The translations under genes were made by a program, and so were the position numbers. Positions 16,321-28,108 of a DNA stretch of 64,000 nt are shown here, piece by piece (the first letter of the stretch is position 1; every line of letters starts with the position of its first letter). Below the pieces are notes generated by a model that saw nothing but the letters and a program-made list of their open reading frames with translations, did no database searches and was not told where the DNA came from. Location of the stretch: NCBI GenBank assembly GCA_017442185.1, contig JAFSAT010000040.1, positions 38,576 to 102,575 of the forward strand. Reading direction: 5' to 3'. This DNA is from Bacteroidaceae bacterium. Its GTDB lineage: Bacteria; Bacteroidota; Bacteroidia; Bacteroidales; Bacteroidaceae.

Positions 16321-18948
16321 TCATTTTCCGCGTACTATACGTTTTATATCATTTAACTTGTTAAGTGCCTCCAATGGGGTGAGATTGTTGACATCTATAC
16401 CAAGAATCTCGTCACGCACTTGTGATAGTACAGGGTCATCAAGCTGGAAGAAACTGAGTTGCACTCCCTCTCGTGTATCGGAAATTTCGGATGTTGGAGC
16501 ACTCTTCATCTCGCCACGATTACCCGAAGCTTCTAATTTTGCAAGAATCTGCTCGGAACGTCTGACTATACTCTTTGGCATTCCTGCCAATTTAGCCACA
16601 TGAATACCGAAAGAGTGCTCACTACCTCCGGGCATCAATTTACGCAGAAAAATAACTCGTCCGTCAATTTCTTTTACCGATACATTGAAATTTTTTATGC
16701 GTGGGAAACTATTCTCCATTTCGTTCAGTTCGTGATAGTGTGTGGCAAAGAGTGTACGTGCCCTACCCTTCTGTGATTCATGGATATGTTCCACTATGGC
16801 CCATGCAATAGACATTCCGTCGTATGTGGATGTTCCGCGCCCAAGCTCATCGAACAACACAAGACTGTGTGCCGACAGATTGTTAAGAATATTCGCAGCC
16901 TCAGTCATCTCTACCATAAAGGTTGATTCACCGGCCGAAATATTATCGCTTGCTCCAACGCGAGTAAAAATCTTATCGACAAGACCTATTGTGGCACTGT
17001 CGGCAGGTACAAAGCAACCTATCTGTGCAAGAAGAGTGATAAGTGCTGTCTGACGCAGAAGAGCCGATTTTCCGGCCATATTGGGACCTGTAACAATTAT
17101 TATTTGCTGACGCTCGCTGTCAAGATAAAGGTCGTTGGGAATATAACTTTCGCCTACCCCCATCTGACGCTCTATTACAGGATGACGCCCTTGCTTAATG
17201 TCTAACACATCACTCTCGGATATTATCGGACGGATATATTTATATGCACGCGAAACATTGGCAAATGAGAGTAATACATCGAGACGTGCAAGATGCGCTG
17301 CGTCCATCTGAATAGAGGGAATATAATCTACTATGGCTGTTATAAGTTCACTGTATATGCGACTTTCAAGGGACTGAATTTTCTCTTCGGCTCCAAGAAT
17401 TTTTTCTTCATATTCCTTAAGCTCTTGCGTGATATAGCGCTCGGCATTCACAAGTGTCTGTTTGCGTATCCATTCATTTGGAACATTATCCTTGTAGGTA
17501 TTACGCACCTCGATGTAATATCCAAAGACGTTATTGAATGATATTTTCAGACTTGGAATTCCTGTGCGCTCACTTTCACGCTGTTGGAGTTTCATCAGAT
17601 AATCCTTGCCGTTATAGGCGATGGCACGCAATTCGTCTAATTGCTCATCTACTCCATCGGCCACTACCCCACCTTTGTTTAAAAGAATAGGAGGCTCGGG
17701 AACAATCTCACGAGCTATTCTGTCACGAATATCTGCACAACAATCGAGCTGTGCACCTATCTGCTTTAAAATAGCATTAGATGAAGCCTCACAGGCTTTT
17801 TTAACAGGCTCCACAGCCTGAAGCGCCACTTTCAACTGCACAAGTTCACGAGGAGAGACACGACCGGCTGCCACCTTTGATATAATACGCTCAAGGTCGC
17901 CCACCATGCGAAGTTGTTCCTCTATTGTATCACTGAAATCCGGCTCACGGAAATAATACTCCACTATATCGAGACGCTCTTCAATTGGTTTTTTGTCTTT
18001 GAGAGGAAAAACCATCCAACGCTTGAGCAGGCGGGCACCCATTGCAGTTGTGGTACGGTCTATTACCGAGAGAAGCGATGTCCCCCCCTCATGCATGCTG
18101 CCAAGAAGTTCCAAACTTCTTATGGTAAATTTATCGAGACGTACATAGCGCTCTTCTTCGATGCGCGATATACTTCTTATGTGTGATATTTGCGAGTGCA
18201 ACGTTACATTCAGATAGTGTAAAACTGCTCCGGCAGCCACTACTCCACCGCGAAGATGCGAAATTCCGAAGCCTTTCAGATTCTTTGTCTCGAAGTGCTT
18301 TGTTAATTTTTCGTGCGCAAATTCCTCGGTAAAAACCCAGTCATCAAGTTCAAATACAAGATACTTATTACCGAAGCAATCCTCGAATCTACTCCTCATT
18401 CCACGCTCGAAAAGCACCTCCTTAGGACGAAAATTAATAAGTAATTTATCAATATAATCGAAAGTACCCTCGGCAACAAGAAATTCTCCGGTGGAAATAT
18501 CCAAAAAAGATACTCCGCACATAGGTTTCCCAAAATGCACGGCAGCCAAAAAATTATTCTCTTTATAGTCAAGTACATTGTCGTTGATAGAGACACCGGG
18601 AGTAACAAGTTCTGTTATTCCGCGTTTCACTAATTTCTTAGTCAGTTTAGGGTCTTCGAGCTGGTCACAAATGGCTACACGCTTTCCTGCGCGTATTAAT
18701 TTTGGCAGATAAGTGTCAAGTGCATGAAAAGGAAAACCGGCCATTTCTATTACTGTGTTTGCCGCACCCTTACCGTTTGAACGTTTGGTAAGTGTGATAC
18801 CTAATATTTCTGACGCCAATATAGCGTCGGCACAATAAGTCTCGTAAAAATCTCCGCAACGAAACAACATTATAGCATCGGGATGCTTGGCCTTCAGGTC
18901 GTAAAATTGTTTCATCATAGGAGTGAGAACCATATCTTTTTCTGCCAT
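16321..18948 (-). CDS. mutS: DNA mismatch repair protein MutS
   Basis: Mismatch-recognition ATPase of 875 residues. The N-terminal mismatch-wedge motif (FYETY near residue 32, in [12 protein letters not shown]), Walker A GPNMAGKS (621-628), and Walker [15 protein letters not shown] are all present, followed by the C-terminal helix-turn-helix. Full length and intact, so the strain is not a mutS-truncation mutator. Its leader would contain the dispersed palindromic element at 18954-19068 if transcription starts at the -7 element at 19100. Confidence 0.97.
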   Translation of the reverse strand: MAEKDMVLTPMMKQFYDLKAKHPDAIMLFRCGDFYETYCADAILASEILGITLTKRSNGKGAANTVIEMAGFPFHALDTYLPKLIRAGKRVAICDQLEDPKLTKKLVKRGITELVTPGVSINDNVLDYKENNFLAAVHFGKPMCGVSFLDISTGEFLVAEGTFDYIDKLLINFRPKEVLFERGMRSRFEDCFGNKYLVFELDDWVFTEEFAHEKLTKHFETKNLKGFGISHLRGGVVAAGAVLHYLNVTLHSQISHIRSISRIEEERYVRLDKFTIRSLELLGSMHEGGTSLLSVIDRTTTAMGARLLKRWMVFPLKDKKPIEERLDIVEYYFREPDFSDTIEEQLRMVGDLERIISKVAAGRVSPRELVQLKVALQAVEPVKKACEASSNAILKQIGAQLDCCADIRDRIAREIVPEPPILLNKGGVVADGVDEQLDELRAIAYNGKDYLMKLQQRESERTGIPSLKISFNNVFGYYIEVRNTYKDNVPNEWIRKQTLVNAERYITQELKEYEEKILGAEEKIQSLESRIYSELITAIVDYIPSIQMDAAHLARLDVLLSFANVSRAYKYIRPIISESDVLDIKQGRHPVIERQMGVGESYIPNDLYLDSERQQIIIVTGPNMAGKSALLRQTALITLLAQIGCFVPADSATIGLVDKIFTRVGASDNISAGESTFMVEMTEAANILNNLSAHSLVLFDELGRGTSTYDGMSIAWAIVEHIHESQKGRARTLFATHYHELNEMENSFPRIKNFNVSVKEIDGRVIFLRKLMPGGSEHSFGIHVAKLAGMPKSIVRRSEQILAKLEASGNRGEMKSAPTSEISDTREGVQLSFFQLDDPVLSQVRDEILGIDVNNLTPLEALNKLNDIKRIVRGK

Positions 18949-18953
18949 ATATC

Positions 18954-19068
18954 AGAAGCTGTTTAAATTTCCGTCAATTATTTTACTTTTAAATTAAGAA
19001 GTTGCCTAATTTTTACTTTTATTTTAATTACCGCCTATTTTGATAGAGCATAAATTTAAACAGCTTCT
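18954..19068. repeat. Dispersed palindromic repeat element, copy 2
   Basis: A 115-bp element with perfect 16-bp terminal inverted repeats AGAAGCTGTTTAAATT (18954-18969) and AATTTAAACAGCTTCT (19053-19068). The interior is AT-rich and includes GATAGAGCATAAATTT next to the right end, which resembles ATAGAGCAAAAAT in the copy at 49412. It has no coding potential and resembles a MITE or REP-like sequence. It lies in the divergent mutS/leuS gap. Confidence 0.8.
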
Positions 19069-19099
19069 ACTTGTGTAATTCTCTATTATGTTTAATGAC

Positions 19100-19108
19100 G
19101 CGAAGATA
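19100..19108 (-). promoter_or_regulatory. Putative -7 element for mutS
   Basis: Minus-strand TATCTTCGC, a one-base variant of TAnnTTTGC. The same variant precedes prfB and ruvB in this window. Confidence 0.4.
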
Positions 19109-19175
19109 CACTATTTTTTTGAATTTTTCTCCAATAAATAAAAGCTGTAATACTCTCCAATTTACTTTTTTTATA

Positions 19176-19184
19176 TACTTTTGC
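19176..19184 (+). promoter_or_regulatory. Putative -7 element for leuS
   Basis: TACTTTTGC matches TAnnTTTGC, 62 bp before the leuS ATG. Confidence 0.55.
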
Positions 19185-19245
19185 AGACTCTTATACGAAG
19201 TATAAGCAACCTAACACTGATGAAAATAAAAAAACAATAAATATT

Positions 19246-22077
19246 ATGGGCTATAACTTTAACGAAATTGAAAAAAAATGGCAACAGCGATGGAAAGATA
19301 ACAACACCTATCGCGTTACAGAAGACAGCGAAAAAAAGAAATTCTATGTACTTAATATGTTCCCCTATCCCTCAGGAGCAGGACTTCATGTAGGACACCC
19401 TCTGGGATATATAGCATCGGACATATACGCACGCTATAAAAGACTTAACGGTTATAATGTGCTCAATCCAATGGGATATGACGCCTACGGTCTGCCTGCC
19501 GAACAATATGCCATACAGACAGGACAGCACCCGGCAATAACCACTGACCGCAATATAAAAAGATATCGCGAACAGCTCGACAAAATAGGTTTTTGCTTCG
19601 ATTGGAACCGCGAAATACGCACCTGCAATCCCGAATACTATCATTGGACACAGTGGGCATTCATAAAAATGTTCAACAGCTATTACGACAATGACAGCAA
19701 CTGCTGCAAACCTATTGAAGAACTTGAAGATAAACTATCCAAAGAGGGTACGGCAGGAATAAACGCAGCATGCACACAAGAGATAAACATCAGTGCAACC
19801 GAATGGAACAGATTGGAAAAAAAAGAGCAGCAAGAACTTCTGATGAATTGGCGCATAGCATTCCTAAACGAAACTATGGTAAACTGGTGCCCCGAATTAG
19901 GTACAGTGCTGGCTAATGACGAAGTAGTGGATGGAGTATCAGAGCGCGGAGGATTCCCTGTAGTACAAAAGAAGATGAAACAGTGGTGTCTGCGCGTGTC
20001 GGCATATGCACAAAGAATGCTCGACGGTCTTGAAAATATAGATTGGACAGAATCACTGAAAGAGACACAACGCAACTGGATAGGACGCAGCGAAGGCACC
20101 GAGATGCAGTTCAACGTAAAAGATAGCGATGTAAAATTCACAATATTCACAACACGCGCCGACACCATATTCGGAGTAACATTCATGGTGCTTGCTCCCG
20201 AGAGTGAACTTGTGCCAATACTTACCACCGATGCACAACGCAACGCCGTTAACGAATATATAGACCGAACAAAAAAACGTACCGAACGCGAACGCATAAT
20301 AGACCGCAACGTAACAGGAGTATTCACCGGTTCATACGCCATAAACCCAATAACAGGCGAAGAGATTCCCGTATGGATAAGCGACTATGTACTGTCGGGC
20401 TACGGAACAGGAGCTATAATGGCAGTTCCCGCACACGACAGTCGCGACTATGCCTTTGCCAAACACTTTGGCATAGAAATACGCCCGTTGATAGAGGGAT
20501 GTGATGTAAGTGAAGAAAGTTTTGATGCAAAAGAGGGTATAATGACAAATTCACCCACAACTGCATTTGCCGATTGCAAACTCAATCTCAATGGATTAAC
20601 GGTAAAAGAAGCTATTGCAACCACTAAAAAATTTGTAACAGAAAATAAATTAGGGCGCGTAAAAGTAAACTACCGTTTGCGCGATGCAATCTTCAGTCGT
20701 CAACGCTATTGGGGCGAACCTTTCCCCATTTATTACAATAACGGAATACCCTGCACAATACCCGAAGAGTGCCTTCCGCTCGAACTTCCCGAAGTTGAAA
20801 AGTTTCTTCCGACAGAGAGCGGCGAACCCCCTCTTGGACATGCTAAAATGTGGGCTTGGGACAGCATAAATAATTGTGTAACGGATAAATCAAAAATAGA
20901 CGATAAGACAATATTCCCTCTCGAACTTAATACCATGCCCGGATTTGCAGGCTCAAGCGCCTACTATCTGCGCTACATGGACCCACATAATAACAATGCA
21001 CTCGTATCAAAAGAGGCCGACAGCTACTGGCAAAATGTAGACCTGTATGTTGGAGGAACAGAACATGCAACAGGACACCTTATATACTCGCGCTTCTGGA
21101 ATATGTTCCTCTACGACCTTGGTGTAAGCATAAAAGAAGAACCATTCCAAAAACTTGTAAATCAAGGAATGATACAAGGACGAAGCAACTTTGTGTATCG
21201 CATAAAAGATACAAATACCTTTGTATCTCTGAACCTTGCAAATGAGTATGACGTTACACCTCTGCACGTGGATGTGAATATAGTATCCAACGACATACTT
21301 GATATAGAGGCTTTCCGCTCATGGCGACCGGAATATGCCGATGCCGAATTTATCCTCGAAGATGGAAAATATATCTGCGGATGGGCAGTTGAAAAGATGA
21401 GTAAATCTATGTTCAACGTAGTAAATCCCGACACAATAATAGAGAAATATGGTGCCGATACACTGCGTCTCTATGAAATGTTCCTCGGCCCCGTAGAGCA
21501 GTCAAAGCCATGGGACACCAACGGAATAGATGGTTGCCACCGATTCTTACGTAAACTGTGGAACCTCTTCTACGATAAAGAAGATAAACTTGCGCTGAGC
21601 AATGATGAACCCACAAAAGAGGAGTGGAAATCCATACATAAACTTATTAAAAAAACCACAGAAGATATACCGGTATTCTCATACAATACCACTGTGAGTG
21701 CATTCATGATATGTATAAACGAACTAAGTTCACTCAAATGCAACAAACGTGCCATACTCGAAAATTTTGTGGTATTGCTGGCACCTTTCGCACCACACAT
21801 CTGCGAAGAAATATGGGAAGCCTTAGGTCATACAACATCTGTATGCGATGCAGAGTGGCCTGCCTATAACGAAGATTATCTTAAAGAAGATACTATAAAA
21901 TATACAATCTCATTCAACGGAAAAGCCAGATTCACAATGGAATTTTCAGCATCAGCCGATAAAAATGAGATAGAGAATGTTGTATTGGCCAATGACAACA
22001 CAAAAAAATATATTGAAGATAAACAGGTTAAAAAAATTATTATCGTACCTAAGAAAATAGTGAATATAGTATTTTAA
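19246..22077 (+). CDS. leuS: Leucyl-tRNA synthetase
   Basis: Class I aminoacyl-tRNA synthetase of 943 residues. The HIGH motif is HVGH at 48-51, the KMSKS signature is intact at 717-721, and the CP1 editing domain lies between ([34 protein letters not shown]). There is an inserted segment after [10 protein letters not shown] (about residues 145-195) before the [14 protein letters not shown] stretch, typical of Bacteroidetes enzymes. An AT-rich hairpin follows the stop codon. Confidence 0.97.
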   Translation: MGYNFNEIEKKWQQRWKDNNTYRVTEDSEKKKFYVLNMFPYPSGAGLHVGHPLGYIASDIYARYKRLNGYNVLNPMGYDAYGLPAEQYAIQTGQHPAITTDRNIKRYREQLDKIGFCFDWNREIRTCNPEYYHWTQWAFIKMFNSYYDNDSNCCKPIEELEDKLSKEGTAGINAACTQEINISATEWNRLEKKEQQELLMNWRIAFLNETMVNWCPELGTVLANDEVVDGVSERGGFPVVQKKMKQWCLRVSAYAQRMLDGLENIDWTESLKETQRNWIGRSEGTEMQFNVKDSDVKFTIFTTRADTIFGVTFMVLAPESELVPILTTDAQRNAVNEYIDRTKKRTERERIIDRNVTGVFTGSYAINPITGEEIPVWISDYVLSGYGTGAIMAVPAHDSRDYAFAKHFGIEIRPLIEGCDVSEESFDAKEGIMTNSPTTAFADCKLNLNGLTVKEAIATTKKFVTENKLGRVKVNYRLRDAIFSRQRYWGEPFPIYYNNGIPCTIPEECLPLELPEVEKFLPTESGEPPLGHAKMWAWDSINNCVTDKSKIDDKTIFPLELNTMPGFAGSSAYYLRYMDPHNNNALVSKEADSYWQNVDLYVGGTEHATGHLIYSRFWNMFLYDLGVSIKEEPFQKLVNQGMIQGRSNFVYRIKDTNTFVSLNLANEYDVTPLHVDVNIVSNDILDIEAFRSWRPEYADAEFILEDGKYICGWAVEKMSKSMFNVVNPDTIIEKYGADTLRLYEMFLGPVEQSKPWDTNGIDGCHRFLRKLWNLFYDKEDKLALSNDEPTKEEWKSIHKLIKKTTEDIPVFSYNTTVSAFMICINELSSLKCNKRAILENFVVLLAPFAPHICEEIWEALGHTTSVCDAEWPAYNEDYLKEDTIKYTISFNGKARFTMEFSASADKNEIENVVLANDNTKKYIEDKQVKKIIIVPKKIVNIVF

Positions 22078-22097
22078 TTTTTTTATAGTTAATAATT

Positions 22098-22134
22098 AAG
22101 AAACTGTCTTATTATTAAAAAAAGATAGTCTCTT
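22098..22134. terminator. Imperfect hairpin between leuS and yitT-like gene
   Basis: AAGAAACTGTCTT and AAGATAGTCTCTT are inverted copies (11 of 13 positions) separated by 11 bases. Possible attenuator or weak terminator. The left arm resembles the dispersed AGAAGCTGTTTAA motif, so it may be a degenerate member of that family. Confidence 0.4.
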
Positions 22135-22164
22135 AAAGACAAACAACAATTAAAATTTTGTCTT

Positions 22165-23130
22165 ATGCCTAAACTTTTCATTCCAAAAACAAATTTCACA
22201 AGCGAACTGAAGAATTATATAATGATAACCATCGGACTTGCATTATATGCAATTGCATGGAATTTCTTCATGAGTCCTTTTAAATTTCTTGTAGGCGGTG
22301 TATCGGGTATAGGTGCCATTGTGCAGTACACAAGCGGACTTCCCATGCAATATACCTATTTCTTCATAAACATATTTCTAATACTTATAGCAATAAAAAT
22401 ATTAGGATTAAAATTCTGTCTTAAGACAATATATGCGATATTTACACTTACGGCCTTTCTTAGCCTTTTTCAAGAGATTTTCAGCGAACAAAATGCACTT
22501 ACCATCTTAGGTCCCGAGAAACAGTTGGAGGCGTGTCTTGTAGGCTCCATTTTCATAGGAATAGGTATTGCAATGTGTTTCTTAAACAATGGAAGTACGG
22601 GAGGAGTGGATATTATAGCAGCCATTGTGAATAAATATAAGGATGTAAGTTTCGGAAGAGCAATGCTATATGTAGATGCCTGCATTATAACAAGTGGTTT
22701 TTTCATAATTCCAACCGCCGACATCTCCGAAAGTCTGACAAAAGTATTCTACGGATATATAAACCTTGTAATAGTGAATGTTTCACTCGATTATATGGTA
22801 AACAGCAACCGTCAATTGGTACAATTCTTTATATTCTCGAATAAATATGAAGATATTGCATATTACATAACCCGTTCGATGCGTCGCGGTGTGACACTCC
22901 TCGATTCCGTAGGATTCTATTCCAAACAACCGGGTAAAGTAATAACCACATTAACACGCGCAAATCAGGCACACGAACTTTTCAATATCGTGCAACAAAT
23001 AGACCCTAACGCCATTGTATCGCAAACAAAAGTAGTGGATGTTTACGGAAAAGGATTCAATAAAATTAAAACAAAAAGTAAAAAATTAAAAAGTACCGAA
23101 GAACTTGAAACCAATCACGTTAAATTATGA
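22165..23130 (+). CDS. YitT family membrane protein with DUF2179 domain
   Basis: 321 residues: five or six membrane segments in the first ~190 residues (YitT_membrane domain), then a soluble DUF2179 domain in the C-terminal ~100 residues ([40 protein letters not shown]). The molecular role of the family is not established. Its last codon and stop overlap the rdgB start as ATGA, so the two are probably co-translated. Confidence 0.9.
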   Translation: MPKLFIPKTNFTSELKNYIMITIGLALYAIAWNFFMSPFKFLVGGVSGIGAIVQYTSGLPMQYTYFFINIFLILIAIKILGLKFCLKTIYAIFTLTAFLSLFQEIFSEQNALTILGPEKQLEACLVGSIFIGIGIAMCFLNNGSTGGVDIIAAIVNKYKDVSFGRAMLYVDACIITSGFFIIPTADISESLTKVFYGYINLVIVNVSLDYMVNSNRQLVQFFIFSNKYEDIAYYITRSMRRGVTLLDSVGFYSKQPGKVITTLTRANQAHELFNIVQQIDPNAIVSQTKVVDVYGKGFNKIKTKSKKLKSTEELETNHVKL

Positions 23131-23705
23131 AATTCGTATTTGCTACAAACAACAAACACAAACTGCAAGAGGTGCGCGATATAATGGGAAGTAAAGCAGA
23201 GATACTCTCCATGAATGACATAGGATGCAACGACGATATACCCGAAACAGCCGATACACTTGAGGGTAATGCTCTTATAAAAGCACGCTATATATATGAT
23301 AAATACAAAATAAACTGCTTTGCCGATGATACAGGATTAGAAGTAGAAGCCCTGAATGGAGAACCGGGAATATATTCGGCACGCTACGCAGGTAATTCCC
23401 ACGACTCTGAAGCAAATATGAGAAAACTTTTGCACAATTTAACAGGAGAAAAGAATCGCAATGCACAATTTCGTACAGTTATTGCGTTAATAATAAATGG
23501 AGAAGAAATTCTTTTCAATGGAATTGTAAAAGGAACAATAACAGAAGAGAAGATGGGTGGCAGCGGATTTGGTTATGACCCTATATTCATACCTGAAGGA
23601 TATTCCGAAAGTTTTGCACAAATGAGCAACGATGAGAAAAACAGAATAAGCCACCGCTTTCGTGCAACCAAACAACTATGTGAATATTTAGAAACCCTAC
23701 AATGA
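23127..23705 (+). CDS. rdgB: XTP/dITP diphosphatase (HAM1/RdgB)
   Basis: Removes xanthosine, inosine and HAM-type noncanonical purine triphosphates from the nucleotide pool. The N-terminal [12 protein letters not shown] and the [23 protein letters not shown] signature are present, followed by GFGYDPIF. The 192-residue length is normal. It overlaps yitT upstream and the PorZ-like gene downstream by four bases each (ATGA), indicating one transcription unit. Confidence 0.96.
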   Translation: MKFVFATNNKHKLQEVRDIMGSKAEILSMNDIGCNDDIPETADTLEGNALIKARYIYDKYKINCFADDTGLEVEALNGEPGIYSARYAGNSHDSEANMRKLLHNLTGEKNRNAQFRTVIALIINGEEILFNGIVKGTITEEKMGGSGFGYDPIFIPEGYSESFAQMSNDEKNRISHRFRATKQLCEYLETLQ

Positions 23706-26011
23706 TAAAAAAAATATTTCTGTCAATTGCGATAATCATATCCTGTTTAGAAATAAAAGCTCAAATAGGAGAGTGGGAGCTTCATCCATCATATCATAAT
23801 GCCACAAAGTGCGAAATAATGGATGGAAAAATATATGTGCTTGCATCGGGAGCACTATTCTCCTACCAAAAAGAAGATGGAGAGATTCGCACATATAATA
23901 AAATAAATACACTCAGCGACATAAATATATCTTTTATCACATACAGCAAACATATTAACGCCATTATAATAGTATATGAAAATGCAAATATAGATATTCT
24001 GTATAGCAACGACGATATATATAATATATCCGACTTCAAAGAAAAAATAATGCCCGACAAAATAATAAACGGAATTGATGTATGTGGAAATAAAGCATAC
24101 CTTTCGACAAATTTCGGAATAGTGGAACTTGACCTTGACAAAAAAGAATTCAGTAACACATATACGCTAAACAAAAAAGTATACAGCACATATCTGTGCT
24201 CAGATAAGATATATACCGCAACATCCGATGGATTATACTATGGAAAAACAGACAGTAATCTATTGGATAACAGTAATTGGAAACTATTCAATACAAGTCA
24301 GGCCAATTCATTTGCCGAATTTAACGATAAGTTATATTGCATAATATGGAATACAACAGTATACAGCATTAATCCGCAAAATAATAATCTCAAGGCAATA
24401 ACAACAAAAGATGAAAATAATTACAGATATCTATATAACGATGGAAAAAATCTTATTGCCGGCTCTGAAAAAAAAATACATATAATAGACGAAAAAGAGA
24501 ATGTAACCTCCTATAAAATAGAGAATACAAGCAATTTCATAAAGACCGATGGAAACACCATTTGGAATTGCATATCCGACAAAGGAATTACCGAAAGTAT
24601 AATTTCAGACAATACTATAAAAAACAAAGGCAACAGCATAATACCTGAAAGCCCCATCAGAAATTACTGCGAATATATGAAATTCACAGGCAACAGACTG
24701 CTGGTGGCAGGTGGAAACATAAACTATTTAGACACTAAATTCTATGCAGGCACCATAATGGAATATGACTGCGAGAATGAAAGTTGGACAAATTATCCCG
24801 AAGAAATAATAAAGAATACCACCGGCATACAATATCGCAATATATGTACCCTCGATGAAAATCCCAATCAAGAGAACCATATTTTTGCAGGTTCATTCGG
24901 TCATGGACTATATGAATTTAAAGACGGAGAATTTATAAAACATTACACACACGGTAATTCTCCACTTGAAAGCGTAAACCCAAATATTCCCGCAATTATA
25001 CACAATTATGTGCGAATACCAAAAGTAAAATTTGATAAGGATGGAAATTTATGGGTAATAAACACAGGAACAAAAGATATTATAAAAGTGCTTAAGAGCG
25101 ACGGCAATTGGCAAAGTATAAACTACAAACAGATAGAATACATGCCCACCATATCCGACATACACTTCGATTCAAGAGGATGGATATGGTTAGTATCACT
25201 GCAAGCAGATGCCGGAATTATATGTATAAAACCCAATGGTACACCATTAGACACAAGCGATGATGAAATAAAAGTTTGGCAAACAAATTTCACAAATCTC
25301 GACGGTACAAGCTATACAGTATATCAAATATACGGCTTTGCCGAAGATAAAGAAGGAAAAATATGGGTAGGAACAAATATAGGACTTTTTCTTATAGACA
25401 ATCCACAAAAATTTTACAACGACGGTATATTCACACAAGTTAAAATACCTCGCAATGATGGAACAGGTCTTGCCGATTATCTTCTCAACGGAGTCAACAT
25501 ACAGACGATATATGTCGATGGAGCCAACCAAAAATGGATAGGCACAAAAAACAACGGACTCTACGTAATATCATCAGACGGACAGGAGACAATAAACCAC
25601 TTCACAACCGAGAACAGCTCACTTCCATCGGATAATGTGGTAAGCGTCAGCATGAATGGGAAAACCGGAGAAGTATTTATCGGTACGAGCAACGGAATAG
25701 CAAGCTACAAAGGGGAAACCACAGATCCAATGATAAGTTTAAGCGAAAATAATATATATGCCTATCCAAACCCCGTAAGAGCCGATTACAGCGGACTTAT
25801 CACCATAAACGGACTGACACTCGACTGTAATGTAAAAATCGTCGACACGGCAGGCTCATTGATTCAAGAGGGAACATCTTCGGGAGGAACATTTACATGG
25901 AACGGATATAACAAAAAAGGCGATAGAGTAGCAAGCGGAGTATATTATGTCCTTACCTACGACAAAGAAGGTAACGAGGGTGTGGCCACTAAAATTCTCT
26001 TTATAAGATAA
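23702..26011 (+). CDS. porZ: PorZ-like T9SS protein with beta-propeller and C-terminal sorting-type domain
   Basis: 769 residues with an N-terminal signal peptide (cleavage likely after EIKA). It opens with the PorZ-type segment around [12 protein letters not shown], followed by two series of propeller repeats of the two-component-regulator type (for example [38 protein letters not shown]). The last ~80 residues form a T9SS type A-like domain ([13 protein letters not shown] ... [13 protein letters not shown] ... KILFIR). In Porphyromonas gingivalis, PorZ belongs to the cell-surface attachment complex with PorU, PorV and PorQ. Assignment rests on length, architecture and the opening motif. A terminator follows. 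Confidence 0.8.
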   Translation: MIKKIFLSIAIIISCLEIKAQIGEWELHPSYHNATKCEIMDGKIYVLASGALFSYQKEDGEIRTYNKINTLSDINISFITYSKHINAIIIVYENANIDILYSNDDIYNISDFKEKIMPDKIINGIDVCGNKAYLSTNFGIVELDLDKKEFSNTYTLNKKVYSTYLCSDKIYTATSDGLYYGKTDSNLLDNSNWKLFNTSQANSFAEFNDKLYCIIWNTTVYSINPQNNNLKAITTKDENNYRYLYNDGKNLIAGSEKKIHIIDEKENVTSYKIENTSNFIKTDGNTIWNCISDKGITESIISDNTIKNKGNSIIPESPIRNYCEYMKFTGNRLLVAGGNINYLDTKFYAGTIMEYDCENESWTNYPEEIIKNTTGIQYRNICTLDENPNQENHIFAGSFGHGLYEFKDGEFIKHYTHGNSPLESVNPNIPAIIHNYVRIPKVKFDKDGNLWVINTGTKDIIKVLKSDGNWQSINYKQIEYMPTISDIHFDSRGWIWLVSLQADAGIICIKPNGTPLDTSDDEIKVWQTNFTNLDGTSYTVYQIYGFAEDKEGKIWVGTNIGLFLIDNPQKFYNDGIFTQVKIPRNDGTGLADYLLNGVNIQTIYVDGANQKWIGTKNNGLYVISSDGQETINHFTTENSSLPSDNVVSVSMNGKTGEVFIGTSNGIASYKGETTDPMISLSENNIYAYPNPVRADYSGLITINGLTLDCNVKIVDTAGSLIQEGTSSGGTFTWNGYNKKGDRVASGVYYVLTYDKEGNEGVATKILFIR

Positions 26012-26029
26012 TAAAAATCCATCAACCAT

Positions 26030-26071
26030 AAAAACAGAAAGGCTGTAGTAATATAGCCTTTCTGTTTTTTT
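26030..26071 (+). terminator. Terminator after porZ-like gene
   Basis: Stem AAAAACAGAAAGGCT / AGCCTTTCTGTTTTT with a 10-base loop, ending in a run of seven T. The A-run on the left makes it potentially active in both directions. Confidence 0.9.
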
Positions 26072-26694
26072 AATGCTTATGAAAGTTATCACCATATTTC
26101 CAAACAGACTATCTAACCTTTCAACACCATTTATAGATATATATCCTTTTTTAAAGAGAAAAAATAACAACAACAATAATATCGGTTAATTCAACTGATA
26201 AAAAAAAATATAAATAGTTGCTTTTATAGTTATTATATAAAAACATCAGATTATTACTATTTAATAAACAATTTAAGTTGTTGATTTTTATAGTGTTGAA
26301 TTATAATATAAACAACTGTTTAAAAAAGGATGATGTTAATAAACAAATCATTTAAATAAGTAGATAACTGTTTAAAACCAAATTAAAAACTATATGTAAA
26401 AATAGTTGTTTGAAATTTGTATTTTTAATTCTGTGAATTGTTTATGTAAAATTGATGAACAACAAAATAATCTGATTATTTTTTTCTTTTATTTTTAAAA
26501 TACTTATCAACATGTTACCAACATATTTTCTTTACTATCTTTTCAGGATTGTTCAGCTTTTACAGGTAAGATAAAAGATATAACCCCAAGAACTTATTAA
26601 ATAAGGATATAAAATTTAATAGGTTTCTTAATGATTATTATATTTCTTGTATGAAAAAAATAGACTAATTTTGCAATCAAAATATATATAAAAT
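26072..26694. other. AT-rich non-coding gap, candidate replication origin
   Basis: About 620 bp with no credible ORF and very high AT content. Features seen: two DnaA-box-like 9-mers, TTATCAACA (26504-26512) and TTACCAACA (26515-26523), in direct orientation 11 bp apart; two exact copies of AACTGTTTAAAA at 26314-26325 and 26366-26377; and a GATGATGTTAA stretch at 26329-26339. The plus strand is C- and A-biased on the left of this gap and G- and T-biased on the right, as expected at an origin. The parS-like site 24 kb away supports this. DnaA boxes deviate from TTATCCACA by one and two bases, so the call is tentative. Confidence 0.5.
26666..26674 (+). promoter_or_regulatory. Putative -7 element for the MFS gene
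   Basis: TAATTTTGC matches TAnnTTTGC, 21 bp before the ATG. Confidence 0.5.
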
Positions 26695-27876
26695 ATGAAT
26701 AAAGCATCTGAAAAGTTGTGGAATGGCAACTACCTCAGAGTATGGATTGCCAATTTTTTACTCTACTTTTCATTTATGCTTCTGACACCGCTCTTCCCAC
26801 TCTATCTGAGCGAGACCTTCGATGCCGACAAGCAAATGATAGGTATAGTACTTTCGGGATATACTCTCACTGCATTGCTTATTCGCCCGTTCAGCGGATA
26901 TTTGGTAGATTCATTTCCGAGAAGAAAAGTGTTGTTAATAAGTTTTTTTCTCTTTTTTATTTTATTTATAGGATATCCATTGTGTACCACACTTTTAATG
27001 TTTACCATAGTGCGTACATTGCATGGTGCTCCATTTGGTGCTGCCACTGTATCAAACAGTACAGTGGCAATAGATGTATTACCATCATCTCGTCGTGCCG
27101 AAGGTATAGGATATTATGGATTAAGCAATAACTTGGCAACAGCTATAAGTCCGAGTATAGCATTGCTCATATATGGTGCAACGAAAAGCTATAATGTGCT
27201 GTTTATATTGGCAATTATAATTTCGGGATTTTCTTTTTATTGTAATTATAGGTTGAAGATTACTCCTCGCCGGCTTGCAGTGCGTCCTCCATTATCTTTG
27301 GACAGATTTATTTTGATAAAAGCATGGAGACAGGGGTTATGTATATTTTGTTCTGCTTTTTCTTATGGTGTAATATCTACATATATAGCTATTTACGGCA
27401 AAGAAGAATTAAATATTACAGGTGGAACAGGACTATTTTTTATGCTTTTATCTTTAGGACTTATAATTTCTCGATTGACGGGAAGCAGGACATTAAAAAA
27501 AGGTAAAATAGTGGAGAATGCCACCATGGGTTTTTTTATAGCATTGTTGGGATATATATTATTTACCGGAATACATAATTATTTTGGTTATTATGTATCG
27601 GCTTTCATAATTGGGTTGGGGCAGGGACATCTGTTTCCCGCATTTCAAACTATGTTTATAAATCTTGCTACAAATGACCGACGGGGTACTGCAAATTCCA
27701 CTCTTTTTGTATCGTGGGATGCCGGTGTGGGTGTAGGAGTGCTTGTAGGTGGTATTATTTCGGAGCATTATGGTTATCATACTGCGTTTATGCTCATGTC
27801 TATGGTGTATGCTGCCGGCGCTGTTTTTTACATGCTTTGTGCAAAGCAGAATTTTATAAAGGAGAGATTAAGATGA
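26695..27876 (+). CDS. Major facilitator superfamily transporter
   Basis: 393 residues with about 12 membrane segments. The MFS motif A-like loop between TM2 and TM3 reads GYLVDSFPRRKVL. No substrate-specific motif is recognised; the family includes drug, sugar and amino-acid efflux carriers. The gene begins C-rich but its second half is strongly G/T-biased on the coding strand (for example around 27720-27780), marking the far side of the composition switch. Confidence 0.88.
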   Translation: MNKASEKLWNGNYLRVWIANFLLYFSFMLLTPLFPLYLSETFDADKQMIGIVLSGYTLTALLIRPFSGYLVDSFPRRKVLLISFFLFFILFIGYPLCTTLLMFTIVRTLHGAPFGAATVSNSTVAIDVLPSSRRAEGIGYYGLSNNLATAISPSIALLIYGATKSYNVLFILAIIISGFSFYCNYRLKITPRRLAVRPPLSLDRFILIKAWRQGLCIFCSAFSYGVISTYIAIYGKEELNITGGTGLFFMLLSLGLIISRLTGSRTLKKGKIVENATMGFFIALLGYILFTGIHNYFGYYVSAFIIGLGQGHLFPAFQTMFINLATNDRRGTANSTLFVSWDAGVGVGVLVGGIISEHYGYHTAFMLMSMVYAAGAVFYMLCAKQNFIKERLR

Positions 27877-28048
27877 GGCTTTTTAAATTTTATGTGACTT
27901 TGTGGATTCTTTTTTTTGATATTAGGATGACTAAAAAGTGTATTTCTGCGTTACGCTTGCCTTCAAAATAATCATTTATGCCAAATAAATTTCGGTTTTT
28001 CAGGTTTCGCAATCCTTAAACTTCATCTTTTTATTTATCTTATATAAT

Positions 28049-28089
28049 TAAAGAGGCTGCTAAAAAATACTTTTTAGCAAGCCTCTTTA
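28049..28089. terminator. Bidirectional terminator between MFS and aminotransferase genes
   Basis: TAAAGAGGCTGCTAAAAA pairs with TTTTTAGC, A, AGCCTCTTTA across a short loop, with A- and T-runs on each side. It separates two convergent genes. Confidence 0.85.
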
Positions 28090-28108
28090 CTATTCTTACA
28101 TTTAGTTT

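Noticed and set aside
26072..26694. dif/XerCD site or prophage attachment site in the gap
   Set aside because: No 28-bp sequence with the XerC/XerD half-site symmetry was recognised, and no integrase is nearby.
27873..27971. 32-residue ORF overlapping the MFS stop (ATGA), beginning MRLFKFYVTLWILFF
   Set aside because: It has an ATGA overlap and a hydrophobic start, but no conserved motif, and the tail is low in typical codon features; too weak to list as a gene, though worth checking for translation.
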